57,389 nt of DNA from an uncultured Bacteroidales bacterium (GCA_902760345.1 CACWFY010000020.1:1-57389); one strand, 5' to 3'; positions 49,831 to 57,389 are shown, counted from the first letter of the stretch. The notes: generated by a model from the letters alone, not told the origin. Program-made: numbers and translations.

Positions 49831-50826
49831 ATGAGAAAAGTAAGCTTTATTTTGGCAGCAGCCATGTTGATGGTGTCAGCTGCGGTGATGGCTCAACAGG
49901 CATCAAAGGTATATCTCACAAGGGAGATTTCACCAGAGTCGTTGGTAAAAATCTACAAGGCTCTTGGCGTTGAAGCCAAGGGCCGTGTGGCAGTGAAGAT
50001 GTCAACAGGTGAAGGTAGCAATCCCAACTACCTGAAACCTGAACTGGTGAAAAAACTGATATGGGAGGTGGACGGCACCATTGTGGAGTGTAACACCGCT
50101 TACGGCAACTCGCCTGCCGACAAGAAGGATGACCGCAACACGTCGGAGAACCATTGGAAGGTCATTGAGCGTCACGGCTTCACAAAGTATTTCCCGGTGG
50201 ATATCATGGACGAGTATGACGAGATGCGCATCCCCGTGAAAGACCAGACGCACATCAAGTACGACATCGTAGGCGGTCACATGGCCAACTACGACTTCAT
50301 GATTGCCCTCAACCACTTCAAGGGTCATCCTATGGGTGGCTACGGTGGTGCACTGAAGAACCTCTCTATCGGCTGTGCCAGTCAGAACGGCAAGGCTTAC
50401 ATCCACTCGGCCGGCAAGATGGAGAAACTGGATATGGGTAAGCTGTGGACACCAGAGTTCGTCGGTAATCAGGATGGTTTCCTCGAAAGTATGGCAGCAG
50501 CAGCTCAGGCTGTGGTGAACTACTTCAACAAGAAGCAGGGCATCATCTACATCAGCGTCATGAACAACATGTCAATAGACTGCGACTGCGTGGATCATCC
50601 CGAACCTGTGAAGCTGGAAGACTACGGCATCCTCGCCTCTACCGATCCCGTAGCGCTCGACCAGGCCTGCATCGATATCATCAACCAACAGAAGGTGACG
50701 GCCAAGAATGACCCTACCGATTTGCTGAAGCGCATCGACAAGCAGCATGGCACACACACTATCGACCATGCAGCCCAGATTGGTCTTGGCTCAAAGAAGT
50801 ATGAGTTGGTAAATCTGGATTTATAA
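49831..50826 (+). CDS. Secreted DUF362 protein
   Basis: A 331-residue protein with a signal peptide (ILAAAMLMVSAAVMAQ, cleavage near 22). DUF362 landmarks are VAVKMSTGEGSNPNYLKPEL, HFKGHPMGGYGGALKNLSIGCAS and ILASTDPVALDQACID. Many relatives carry a ferredoxin domain; this one does not, though it has SIDCDCVDHPEP. The exported location is noteworthy. The reaction is unknown. Confidence 0.88.
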   Translation: MRKVSFILAAAMLMVSAAVMAQQASKVYLTREISPESLVKIYKALGVEAKGRVAVKMSTGEGSNPNYLKPELVKKLIWEVDGTIVECNTAYGNSPADKKDDRNTSENHWKVIERHGFTKYFPVDIMDEYDEMRIPVKDQTHIKYDIVGGHMANYDFMIALNHFKGHPMGGYGGALKNLSIGCASQNGKAYIHSAGKMEKLDMGKLWTPEFVGNQDGFLESMAAAAQAVVNYFNKKQGIIYISVMNNMSIDCDCVDHPEPVKLEDYGILASTDPVALDQACIDIINQQKVTAKNDPTDLLKRIDKQHGTHTIDHAAQIGLGSKKYELVNLDL

Positions 50827-50840
50827 TTTATAATTATTTG

Positions 50841-50848
50841 TATCTTTG
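50841..50848 (+). promoter_or_regulatory. -7 box of the 106-residue protein gene
   Basis: TATCTTTG, 9 bp before the ATG at 50858. Confidence 0.45.
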
Positions 50849-50857
50849 CAGCGCATT

Positions 50858-51178
50858 ATGAGGCGAATGCTACTGATGATACGGATGTTGACGGTACTTT
50901 GTGCCGTTTGCCTGACGGTTCTCCTGAACTGGCAGAGCAAGGATGATGCCTTAGCCGGAACACCCTTGCTGCCTACGGAGTCAACCGTCATGATTCCGCA
51001 GCAACAGCACCATCATGAAGCCTTGCTGACTGATGCCTCACAGATCTATCGTGTCTGTAGTTCACGTCCTCAGCGCATCCTGCCCTCACAAGGCTCTAAT
51101 TTGGCGATTTCAAATACAATCCCGTCTTTGAGCCTCGTTTCTATGAAGGCAAGGATGCGGAAACAATCGCACAACTGA
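50858..51178 (+). CDS. Small exported protein, probably frameshifted at the end
   Basis: A 106-residue frame with a hydrophobic N-terminus (LTVLCAVCLTVLLN) and a middle part ending CSSRPQRILPSQGS, a phrase I associate with small hypothetical proteins of Prevotella and Bacteroides. The remaining ~27 residues are Ser/Met-rich without character, so the 3' part may have decayed. No function known. The start is set by the TATCTTTG box. Confidence 0.4.
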   Translation: MRRMLLMIRMLTVLCAVCLTVLLNWQSKDDALAGTPLLPTESTVMIPQQQHHHEALLTDASQIYRVCSSRPQRILPSQGSNLAISNTIPSLSLVSMKARMRKQSHN

Positions 51179-51220
51179 TTTAGTTGATGGTATTCATACA
51201 CAGGAATCAGCAAGTGGGGG

Positions 51221-51247
51221 CTGTCGCTTCGGTGGTCCCCACTATTA
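51221..51247 (+). repeat. 27-bp exact copy of a cbiB segment
   Basis: Identical to 48190-48216 of cbiB, which encodes the conserved CRFGGPHYY motif. Nothing else of cbiB is here. Together with upstream AGTGGGG it can fold against CCCCACT (51213-51219, 51237-51243). Confidence 0.85.
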
Positions 51248-51250
51248 TAT

Positions 51251-51349
51251 AACCGAATGAATTTGCCACAAACAACCGAATGAATTCGCCACAAATAACC
51301 GAATGAATTCGCCTCAAACAACCGAATGAATTCGCCTCAAATAACCGAA
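51251..51349. repeat. Four tandem 23-bp repeats plus a partial fifth
   Basis: Units start at 51251, 51274, 51297 and 51320 with core AACCGAATGAATTCGCC; a 7-bp partial is at 51343. Units alternate CAAAC/CAAAT at their ends. They stop 15 bp before the -33 box of the DUF4143 ATPase gene. Confidence 0.9.
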
Positions 51350-51363
51350 AACTTTCAATTTTC

Positions 51364-51395
51364 TTTGGTAGTTTGCTATAAAAGTTCTATCTTTG
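51364..51395 (+). promoter_or_regulatory. Promoter of the DUF4143 ATPase gene
   Basis: TTTG (51364-51367), 20-bp spacer, TATCTTTG (51388-51395), 20 bp before the ATG. Confidence 0.6.
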
Positions 51396-51414
51396 CGGTC
51401 AAAATAGTAATGTA

Positions 51415-52689
51415 ATGGTAAAGTACAAACAACGAATAGCAGACAGACTCCTTGAACGTAAGGTTCTCGGAAAAGGTGCCGTTCTCATTGAAGGCCCCAA
51501 GTGGTGTGGCAAGACAACAACAGCGAAACAATTGGCCAAAAGTGTACTTGACTTAGGGGATGCATCGGTGCTGAAACAAAGCACACAAATGATAGAGATA
51601 AGCCCCAAGTCTCTTTTGGAAGGAAAGACTCCTCGCTTGATTGACGAATGGCAGGCGCTGCCTCCCATTTGGGATTCCATTCGTAGTGAAGTGGACAAGC
51701 GAGGTGAGCCTTCTCAGTTTATTCTTACTGGATCTTCTGTACTTCCTGATGCCGATGAGACAATTCATAGCGGAACTGGGCGATTCGCACATATCATGAT
51801 GCGTCCCATGAGTTTGTATGAATCGGGCGAATCGTCGGGCACGATTAGTCTGAAGGATTTGTTCGATGGCAAAACACCAGGAGTTCAGCAATGTGCCCTT
51901 AATGTTGATGACATTGCCTACCTGACCTGCCGAGGTGGATGGCCATGGGCGACATTGATTTCCAAGGACGTTGCCCTTGATCAGGCTTTCGATTATGTGG
52001 ACTCTGTGATAAAACGAGACATACAACGCGTGGATAAGGTAAATAGAAGTCCCGAACGTGCAAGGTTGCTCCTTCGTTCGTATGCAAGGAATATCTCCCA
52101 GCAAGTTTCGTATGCCACTATTCGTAAAGACATGCTTGCCAATGATGCAAGCACGTTAGATGAAGACACTGTGGCCGATTACATCAAAGCCTTGAAAAAG
52201 CTGTTTGTAATTGAAGACCTCGCTGCATGGAATCCTAATCTGCGAAGCAAGGCAGCCATCAGGGCAAGCGACACACGCCATTTCGTGGATCCTAGCATTG
52301 GGACTGCCGCATTGGGGCTTGGCCCAAAAGACCTGATTAATGACTTAGATACATTTGGACTTTTCTTTGAGGACTTGGCTGTGCGAGACCTGCGTGTGTA
52401 TGCAGAAGCCTTGGATGGTCAGCTTTATCATTACAGAGACAGCAATGGCCTTGAATGTGATACTGTTCTTCATAGAAGAAATGGTAGCTACGCCCTGCTT
52501 GAGGTAAAACTGGGAGGAGAAGATCATATAAATGCTGGCGCAGCCAGTATGATAGAACTTGCTGGGAATATAGATACTGATAAAATGCCAGCACCATCAT
52601 TTATGGCAGTTATCATCGGTGTTGGACAGTATGCCTATCAAAGACAAGATGGAGTATACGTCATCCCCATAGGCTGCTTGAAAGATTAA
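51415..52689 (+). CDS. AAA_14/DUF4143 ATP-binding protein
   Basis: A 424-residue protein. N-terminal AAA_14 ATPase with Walker A GPKWCGKTTTAKQL (about 27-40), Walker B RLIDEWQALP and sensor FILTGSSVLP; the C-terminal DUF4143 domain contains LRVYAEALDGQLYHYRDSNG and LLEVKLGG, which resembles a PD-(D/E)XK remnant. The family occurs in many copies in Bacteroidota and archaea; its role is unknown, with links to mobile DNA. Possibly regulated through the 23-bp repeats upstream. Confidence 0.9.
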   Translation: MVKYKQRIADRLLERKVLGKGAVLIEGPKWCGKTTTAKQLAKSVLDLGDASVLKQSTQMIEISPKSLLEGKTPRLIDEWQALPPIWDSIRSEVDKRGEPSQFILTGSSVLPDADETIHSGTGRFAHIMMRPMSLYESGESSGTISLKDLFDGKTPGVQQCALNVDDIAYLTCRGGWPWATLISKDVALDQAFDYVDSVIKRDIQRVDKVNRSPERARLLLRSYARNISQQVSYATIRKDMLANDASTLDEDTVADYIKALKKLFVIEDLAAWNPNLRSKAAIRASDTRHFVDPSIGTAALGLGPKDLINDLDTFGLFFEDLAVRDLRVYAEALDGQLYHYRDSNGLECDTVLHRRNGSYALLEVKLGGEDHINAGAASMIELAGNIDTDKMPAPSFMAVIIGVGQYAYQRQDGVYVIPIGCLKD

Positions 52690-52952
52690 AAGCATTCCAG
52701 ACTTAGAAAAAACCTTGGAGAGATGACGAGGGTGAGATGACGAGGGACTGGTCCCTGTCATAACAATGACTACAAGCATCATCAACAACATGTCTCGTGC
52801 CAGGCGCCTGTCCCTTTGGCATCATTAACATTATTTAAGGGAGGGGTGGCAGATATTAACGAAAATATAATTACCTTTGCAACAATTTTTTGGAAAGACG
52901 ATAAGATATCATTTTTTTTAAATAAACAAACAGATTAAAATCAAAAACTAGT
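52690..52952. other. Gap with REP-like palindromes and a promoter
   Basis: It holds a 14-bp direct repeat starting AGATGACGAGGG (52721 and 52735), AGGGAC-TG-GTCCCT (52743-52756) and CAGGCGCCTG (52801-52810). TACCTTTG at 52872-52879 is the -7 box of the secreted protein gene, giving a leader of ~70 nt. No gene seen. Confidence 0.5.
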
Positions 52953-54182
52953 ATGAAGAAAAAACTACTTTCTATTCTTGCCCTGCTGCTGATGACAGCG
53001 ACGGGCGCGTGGGCAGAGACCATCACGTGGAACAACACGAATGTCTTCAAAAGAGAAAACGCTGGAGTTTTTATTACTCAAGATAACATGCAAGGTTCTG
53101 CTGTTACTTCTACTTCTGCTTCTGCCACTTATGAGGGTATTACCATTTCCTGTGACAAAAGTGATGGCAGTCATCTCATGCTTTGCGCCTCGTATGGTCC
53201 TGAGGCGGGTAGGCTCATCTTGCGAGGAGCAAGCGGAGACTCATTTACATTCACCGCTCCGACAGGCAAGATATTCACCAAGATTGAGATAAACGGTTAT
53301 GTAGGTACGTTTACTCCATACGGTGATTGGACTCAGCCTTCTGAAATTCAAATAGCATGGAGCGGAACTGCTGCAAACACGGTGACGCTGGGTTCTGTAA
53401 ATATTTCGATGCCTCAAGTAGGAAGTATCGTGTTCTACGTAGAAGATCCCCTCCCTCTCACCCTCAGCGAGGCAACAGATAACAGTACCGCCCTCAGCAC
53501 GGCCAATGGCAAGGTGTGCGATGTCACCCTGACGCGCACGCTGCAGAAGGGTGGCTACAACACCTTCGCTGTGCCCTTCGCCATCAGCAGCGCGAAAATG
53601 ACGGAACTGGGCATCACGGCCAAGAAGCTGACTGCTTCTAATTTCAACAGTACGACGGGCACGCTCACACTAACCTTCTCCAGTGCTTCGGAGATTGAGG
53701 CCGGAAAACCGTATCTGGTCAAGGTCAGTGCCAACGTGGTGAACCCGACCTTCAGCGGCGTTACTGTCAGCAGCACAGCAGTTCCCAACACCGAGACCAC
53801 AGCTGTCAACTTCGTACCCACACTGGGCAAGGCTCTCGTCACGGGCGACGGCAGCTATGCCAGCGAACCCGGGTCGGTGCTCTTCCTCGGCTCCGGCAAC
53901 AAGCTGTTCAGCCCCACGGTGGTCAACAATGCAGGGCAGGAAGCCAGCTACATGAAGGGCTTCCGAGCTTACTTCCAGCTGAAGGGTACTGCCGCATCAG
54001 CCCGCACCTTTAACATTGACTTCGGCGACGGCGAGACCACGGGCATCATTTCGGTCAACGGTTCAGGGTTTATGGTTAACGGTTTTGACGGCTGTTACGA
54101 CCTGCTGGGTCGCCGCATCGAGGGTCAGCCCACTCAGAAAGGCGTGTATATCGTTAATGGTAAAAAGACTGTAATCAAATAA
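52953..54182 (+). CDS. Large secreted protein of unknown function
   Basis: A 409-residue exported protein: signal peptide LLSILALLLMTATGAWA (cleavage about 21), then Ser/Thr-rich beta-sheet regions. The last ~25 residues, CYDLLGRRIEGQPTQKGVYI, match the tail that closes many Prevotella and Bacteroides secreted proteins. The middle has RTLQKGGYNTFAVPFAIS, also common in such proteins. No catalytic motif. The small-peptide gene follows 18 bp later. Confidence 0.75.
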   Translation: MKKKLLSILALLLMTATGAWAETITWNNTNVFKRENAGVFITQDNMQGSAVTSTSASATYEGITISCDKSDGSHLMLCASYGPEAGRLILRGASGDSFTFTAPTGKIFTKIEINGYVGTFTPYGDWTQPSEIQIAWSGTAANTVTLGSVNISMPQVGSIVFYVEDPLPLTLSEATDNSTALSTANGKVCDVTLTRTLQKGGYNTFAVPFAISSAKMTELGITAKKLTASNFNSTTGTLTLTFSSASEIEAGKPYLVKVSANVVNPTFSGVTVSSTAVPNTETTAVNFVPTLGKALVTGDGSYASEPGSVLFLGSGNKLFSPTVVNNAGQEASYMKGFRAYFQLKGTAASARTFNIDFGDGETTGIISVNGSGFMVNGFDGCYDLLGRRIEGQPTQKGVYIVNGKKTVIK

Positions 54183-54200
54183 AGAATGGAGGATACGACT

Positions 54201-54374
54201 ATGATTAAGAAAGAATATCAGAAACCCACGATGCAGGTCATTAAGACCGATATGAAGTCGCAGATATTGGCTGATTCGATAACCAGCGTAACCACCACAG
54301 GTCTTGATGCAGAAGAGTCGCTCATCATCGACGGCGATGATAAGGAGAAGATCGTGTGGGACGAGGCTTGGTAA
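54201..54374 (+). CDS. 57-residue companion peptide (KKEYxKPTM family)
   Basis: Begins MIKKEYQKPTMQVIKTDM, continues SQILADSITSV and ends in an acidic stretch with final WDEAW. A GGAGG lies 8 bp upstream, which sets the start at 54201 rather than 54186. Short proteins with this opening are common and unexplained in Bacteroidales. There is no signal peptide. It shares a transcript with the secreted protein and is followed by a strong terminator. Confidence 0.7.
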   Translation: MIKKEYQKPTMQVIKTDMKSQILADSITSVTTTGLDAEESLIIDGDDKEKIVWDEAW

Positions 54375-54390
54375 AAAATAATAACCGATT

Positions 54391-54427
54391 CTCCTGCGGA
54401 GGGCACCCGTGTCTCCGCAGGAGTTTT
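54391..54427 (+). terminator. Intrinsic terminator
   Basis: Perfect 11-bp stem CTCCTGCGGAG / CTCCGCAGGAG, 11-nt loop, then TTTT. Outer ACCGA (54384-54388) also pairs with TCGGT (54427-54431). Confidence 0.85.
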
Positions 54428-54442
54428 CGGTATCTTCTATGT

Positions 54443-54525
54443 TTATTTCGGCTGAAGACAGAGGCGGTAATCGCTGGGTGACTGGCCAAGATGCTTGGTA
54501 CAGTAACGGCTGAAAGCGCAATCAG
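54443..54525 (-). pseudogene. C-terminal remnant of an AraC-family regulator
   Basis: The minus frame ending at 54443 reads FSRYCTKHLGQSPSDYR followed by seven residues and stop. This is the second helix-turn-helix end of AraC regulators (usually YFSRxFKKxxGxSPSxYR). Just upstream the frame runs into a GGGGACAGGCACCTG repeat and loses similarity, so the rest of the gene has been replaced. Confidence 0.55.
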
Positions 54526-54574
54526 GGGGACAGGCACCTGGGTATAGGTGATAGTTCGCCAAAGATGAGAATAG

Positions 54575-54613
54575 AGAAACGGAAGTCCGCGCGGCTTCCG
54601 TTTCTTCTTTTGT
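54575..54613 (+). terminator. Hairpin with T-rich tail
   Basis: Perfect 11-bp stem AGAAACGGAAG / CTTCCGTTTCT (54575-54585, 54595-54605), then TCTTTTGTCT. Could work in both directions. A 12-bp palindrome ACAGGTACCTGT lies at 54643-54654. Confidence 0.6.
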
Positions 54614-54730
54614 CTGGTTTTGTCTGTTTTATAACGCATGCAACAGGTACCTGTCACATATCGCATCAGTTTCACCGTTTTTCACTGAAAAGAATGGTGG
54701 GAAAAATTTGGCTGTTCAGATTTTATTTAC

Positions 54731-54738
54731 TACTTTTG
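54731..54738 (+). promoter_or_regulatory. -7 box upstream of the hsd operon
   Basis: TACTTTTG followed by GCAG. It starts a ~390-nt leader before hsdM that contains a 22-codon frame (54765-54833), a stem TGTCTCC/GGAGACA (54957-54974) and the 28-residue frame at 55039. Confidence 0.5.
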
Positions 54739-55038
54739 CAGAACAAAAGGACTAACCCGAATTGATGCAACGACTGGACACCATAACTGCCACACAGCGG
54801 AGAGGACAAATTTTGCCCCCCCAACTTCGTTAGGTAGTCCTGTCGCTCCCCATATTTTACGCATTTCCTACCACGCTACGCCATGCAGCACTATGCTGTG
54901 TGGCTTAGTGCACCATGCCGTTTCTTACGGTATTTTACAAGCATTTTTAATGGTCGTGTCTCCAGCGGGAGACAAGATTTATGGTTTGTATCCCATGGTT
55001 CGTGAGAATAGTGGGCTTTTTTCTTATAGACTAAAACA

Positions 55039-55125
55039 ATGACAACAATAGAATTCATACTATGCCTGCTACTCTGTTTACTACTCCTTCCACTGGCGCA
55101 GTGGACAAGACGGCGCAGGTTGTAA
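55039..55125 (+). CDS. Possible 28-residue hydrophobic peptide before hsdM
   Basis: MTTIEFILCLLLCLLLLPLA is followed by QWTRRRRL and stop. It has one membrane-length Leu-rich segment and a basic end, the layout of small type I toxins or leader peptides. It ends 13 bp before hsdM, so it would be co-transcribed and perhaps coupled. No Shine-Dalgarno is seen, as is common in this phylum. Real status uncertain. Confidence 0.4.
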   Translation: MTTIEFILCLLLCLLLLPLAQWTRRRRL

Positions 55126-55138
55126 TATAATAAGGTAT

Positions 55139-56716
55139 ATGGCAACAATGAATAAAGAAGACTTAAAGAGAGAGATTGGTGATTTGATTTGGAAGATGGC
55201 TACCAACCTGGTACATGGTGGCAAGGTGTCTTCAGTGCAGTTTATGGACTACACGCTGGGCGCACTCTTCTATCGTTTCATCTCGGAGAATATCACAGAC
55301 TATTGCAACCACCTGATGATAGAGGCTGGCGTGGCCGATGCCGACTATCTGCACATGAGCGACGAACAGGCTGAGTATGCTCGCAACCAGATAGTACAGG
55401 CCAAAGGTATCTTCATCAAGCCCTCTCAGCTCTTCAAGAATGTTGCCGATGGAGCAAAGAACAACGACGAGTTGAATACCACCCTTGCCAATAACTTCAA
55501 GGCTATAGAGGAAAGTGCCATCGGTACTGCCAGTGAAGACGATGTGCGAGGACTATTCAGCAACTTCAATACCAATGATGCAGGACTCGGTTCTACTGTT
55601 GAAGAGCGCAACACGCTGCTTACCACCTTGCTGGAGAGTGTTCGCGACCTGCCCTTCACCAAATATATGGATAGCGGTCTTGATGTGTTCGGCATCTGCT
55701 ACGAGCACCTTATCAAGATGTATGCGCTGAATAGCGGTACCAAGGGCGGTGAGTTCTATACTCCAGCAGAGGTGAGTTATCTGTTGGCACAGATTGCTGC
55801 CGCAGGTCGAAAGACCGTCAACAAGGTCTATGACCCTGCCTGTGGCTCTGGTTCTTTGCTGCTGAACTTCAACCTTGTGTTGGGTTCCAAGAATGTTCGC
55901 GAAGGTTTCTTTGGTCAAGAGATAAATCTGAAGACCTACAACCTTTGTCGAATGAACATGTTCCTGCACAATGTCAACTACGACCATTTCGATATTCAGC
56001 TGGGCGACACCCTTCTTGACCCCAAGCACGAACTGGATGAACCATTTGATGCAATCGTCAGTAATCCGCCCTATAGTGTGCCTTGGGCAGGTGACAGTGA
56101 TGTGACGCTCATCAACGACCCTCGTTTCTCTCCAGCTGGAGTGCTTGCACCAAAGTCAAAGGCAGACTTTGCTTTCACCATGCACATGCTTTCGTGGCTT
56201 TCTACTGAAGGTACGGCAGCTATTGTAGAGTTCCCTGGCATTCTCTATCGTGGAGGTGCAGAGCAGAAAATCAGAAAGTATCTGGTGCAGAACAACTATA
56301 TAGACACCATCATTCAGTTGCCCAGCAACCTTTTCTTTGGAGCATCGATTGCTACCTGCATCATTGTGCTGAAGAAGAACAAGAGCGACAACCGCGTCTG
56401 CTTTATCGATGCCTCGCAGGAGTTCGTCCACGAAGGCAACAAGAACAAACTTTCGCCAGCCAACCAAGAGCGTATCTACAAGGCCCACATGACGAAGGAG
56501 GAAGAAAAGCACTTCTGCCATATAGTAACTACCAAGGATATTGAGGCAGAGGATTACAATCTGAGTGTCAGCACTTATGTAGAGCAGGAAGACACTCGTG
56601 AGGCTGTGAATATCGAGCAGCTGAATGCCGAGATAGCTGAAATCGTAAAGCGCCAGAGCACGCTGCGCACTCAGCTCGACGCCATCATCAAAGAATTAGA
56701 GGAGGATGCCGCATGA
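55139..56716 (+). CDS. hsdM: Type I restriction-modification methyltransferase subunit
   Basis: A 525-residue adenine-N6 methylase. N-terminal HsdM helical domain (DLIWKMATNLVHGGKVSS, YTLGALFYRFISENI), SAM motif I DPACGSGSLLLNF at about 232-244, catalytic NPPYS near 308 and KSDNRVCFIDAS toward the end. It methylates the target chosen by HsdS and forms M2S with it. Start at 55139 or 55148. Four-base overlap with hsdS. hsdR is not in the window. Confidence 0.95.
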   Translation: MATMNKEDLKREIGDLIWKMATNLVHGGKVSSVQFMDYTLGALFYRFISENITDYCNHLMIEAGVADADYLHMSDEQAEYARNQIVQAKGIFIKPSQLFKNVADGAKNNDELNTTLANNFKAIEESAIGTASEDDVRGLFSNFNTNDAGLGSTVEERNTLLTTLLESVRDLPFTKYMDSGLDVFGICYEHLIKMYALNSGTKGGEFYTPAEVSYLLAQIAAAGRKTVNKVYDPACGSGSLLLNFNLVLGSKNVREGFFGQEINLKTYNLCRMNMFLHNVNYDHFDIQLGDTLLDPKHELDEPFDAIVSNPPYSVPWAGDSDVTLINDPRFSPAGVLAPKSKADFAFTMHMLSWLSTEGTAAIVEFPGILYRGGAEQKIRKYLVQNNYIDTIIQLPSNLFFGASIATCIIVLKKNKSDNRVCFIDASQEFVHEGNKNKLSPANQERIYKAHMTKEEEKHFCHIVTTKDIEAEDYNLSVSTYVEQEDTREAVNIEQLNAEIAEIVKRQSTLRTQLDAIIKELEEDAA

Positions 56717-57321
56717 GTGAGATAAAAAAAATGATAGAAAGACTTTGCCCAGATGGTGTGGAGTATAAAAAGTTGGGGGAAGTGTTGGATTACGAACAAC
56801 CTTCTAAATATATAGTTTCATCCAAAGATTATTTAGGTGAAGGTATTCCTGTACTTACTGCGGGGCAAACTTTTATTCTTGGATATACAGATGAAGATAC
56901 TGGAATATACAGGGCAAGTAAAGAAAAACCTGTTATAATTTTTGACGATTTTACAACATCTTTTCATTGGGTTACTTTTGATTTCAAAGTTAAGAGTTCT
57001 GCTATGAAGATGTTAAGGCCAATCAATAATGATATTAACTTTCGTTTCATATACTATGCTATGAAATGCATTAAATATGAAACAGCAGACCATGCTCGTC
57101 AGTGGATTTCCAAATACTCGCTGTTTGAAATCCCTGTACCTCCTATTGAGGTACAGAGTAAAATTGTCGAGATACTCGACAATTTTACGGAGCTAGAAGC
57201 GGAGCTAGAAGCGGAGCTAGAAGCGGAGCTAGAAGCAAGGCGAAAGCAATACGAATATTACAGGAATCAACTCCTGACATTTGACAAAGTGGGGGGAGGT
57301 TGTCCGAGAACTCTGACATAG
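56713..57321 (+). CDS. hsdS: Half-size type I specificity subunit
   Basis: A 202-residue HsdS with a single target-recognition domain (about 15-150, with GEGIPVLTAGQ and ADHARQWISKYSLFEIPVPP), then the conserved spacer helix NFTELEAELEAELEAELEA and RRKQYEYYRNQLLTF, then nine unrelated residues and stop. Complete HsdS has two such halves (~400 residues). Half subunits can dimerise; alternatively the second half was removed or inverted. A+T content is higher than in hsdM. Confidence 0.88.
   Translation: MSEIKKMIERLCPDGVEYKKLGEVLDYEQPSKYIVSSKDYLGEGIPVLTAGQTFILGYTDEDTGIYRASKEKPVIIFDDFTTSFHWVTFDFKVKSSAMKMLRPINNDINFRFIYYAMKCIKYETADHARQWISKYSLFEIPVPPIEVQSKIVEILDNFTELEAELEAELEAELEARRKQYEYYRNQLLTFDKVGGGCPRTLT
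57190..57237. repeat. Four 12-bp repeats (ELEA) in hsdS
   Basis: GAGCTAGAAGCG three times and GAGCTAGAAGCA once. They lengthen the coiled-coil spacer by four residues per unit, like the TAEL repeats whose number changes target spacing in EcoR124-type enzymes. Confidence 0.95.
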
Positions 57322-57389
57322 CAATCTAACGTTTTTATTTATAATCATTTGAATATCAAAAAGTTTAATGGTTTTTAACCTGAAATATT
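57322..57389. other. A/T-rich right end
   Basis: Sixty-eight bases without gene or clear signal. If hsdS is part of an invertible locus, its partners would lie just beyond. Confidence 0.3.

Noticed and set aside
1-57389. tRNA or rRNA genes
   Set aside because: Looked for TTCGA-type T loops with flanking stems and 16S/23S landmarks; none found by eye.

Overview
The window reads as chromosome of a Bacteroidales bacterium, most likely a Prevotella-like Prevotellaceae member (inference). Nearly every transcription start that can be placed carries the Bacteroidota -7 box TAnnTTTG, often with a TTTG -33 box 19-20 bp upstream. The gene families fit as well: DUF5686 and DUF2723 proteins, an S9 dipeptidyl peptidase, a Reg_prop/Y_Y_Y sensor, a TonB receptor and DUF4143 ATPases. 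No tRNA, rRNA, CRISPR array or complete insertion sequence was found.

Layout. 1-1860: a cut-off DUF1016 nuclease and a DUF1963 membrane protein (minus). 2.4-9.3 kb: a minus-strand block with an RecD/Dda-like helicase, a 4'-phosphopantetheinyl transferase, a YpfJ-type metallopeptidase, an LtaS/sulfatase-fold membrane enzyme and an MsbA-like ABC exporter. 9.4-14.3 kb: accessory DNA with a TSCPD protein, a thioredoxin-domain lipid/outer-envelope type protein, a DUF1016 nuclease behind a 27-codon stump of a Dam methylase, and many repeats and palindromes. 14.3-27.2 kb: signalling and glycan use, namely a solute-binding histidine kinase, then an operon of LacI regulator, Reg_prop sensor and GH31 glucosidase, then a PAS histidine kinase with DUF5686. 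27.3-39.1 kb: plus-strand housekeeping genes (RlmL-type RNA methyltransferase, DPP-IV, serB, purD, membrane proteins, DUF2723, polysaccharide deacetylase).

39.2-48.4 kb is a cobalamin locus. A cobalamin riboswitch precedes btuB, a DUF5074 beta-propeller lipoprotein, btuF and btuC on the minus strand. From an adjoining divergent promoter, cobQ, cobD and cbiB run on the plus strand. Together they import corrinoids and remodel them; the ATPase btuD and the late genes cobU/S/T are not here. 48.4-57.4 kb is accessory again: a YqiA-DUF1653 fusion, a DUF362 protein, a DUF4143 ATPase, a secreted protein with a small companion peptide, an AraC stump, and a type I restriction-modification operon (hsdM plus a half-size hsdS with four ELEA repeats) that runs to the right edge.

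The most unusual property is distributed. At least eleven short arrays built on a 7-bp period, each with a different heptamer word, sit between genes, across start and stop codons, in a promoter spacer and inside coding regions (helicase, GH31, DUF2723, btuF, cbiB). Separately, a G/C-rich palindromic element is read through in frame in two unrelated genes, an 81-bp hairpin element occurs twice in opposite orientation 34 kb apart, and a 70-bp dyad promoter element occurs twice. This points to an active small-repeat ecology that rewrites protein and promoter sequence in this lineage (inference).
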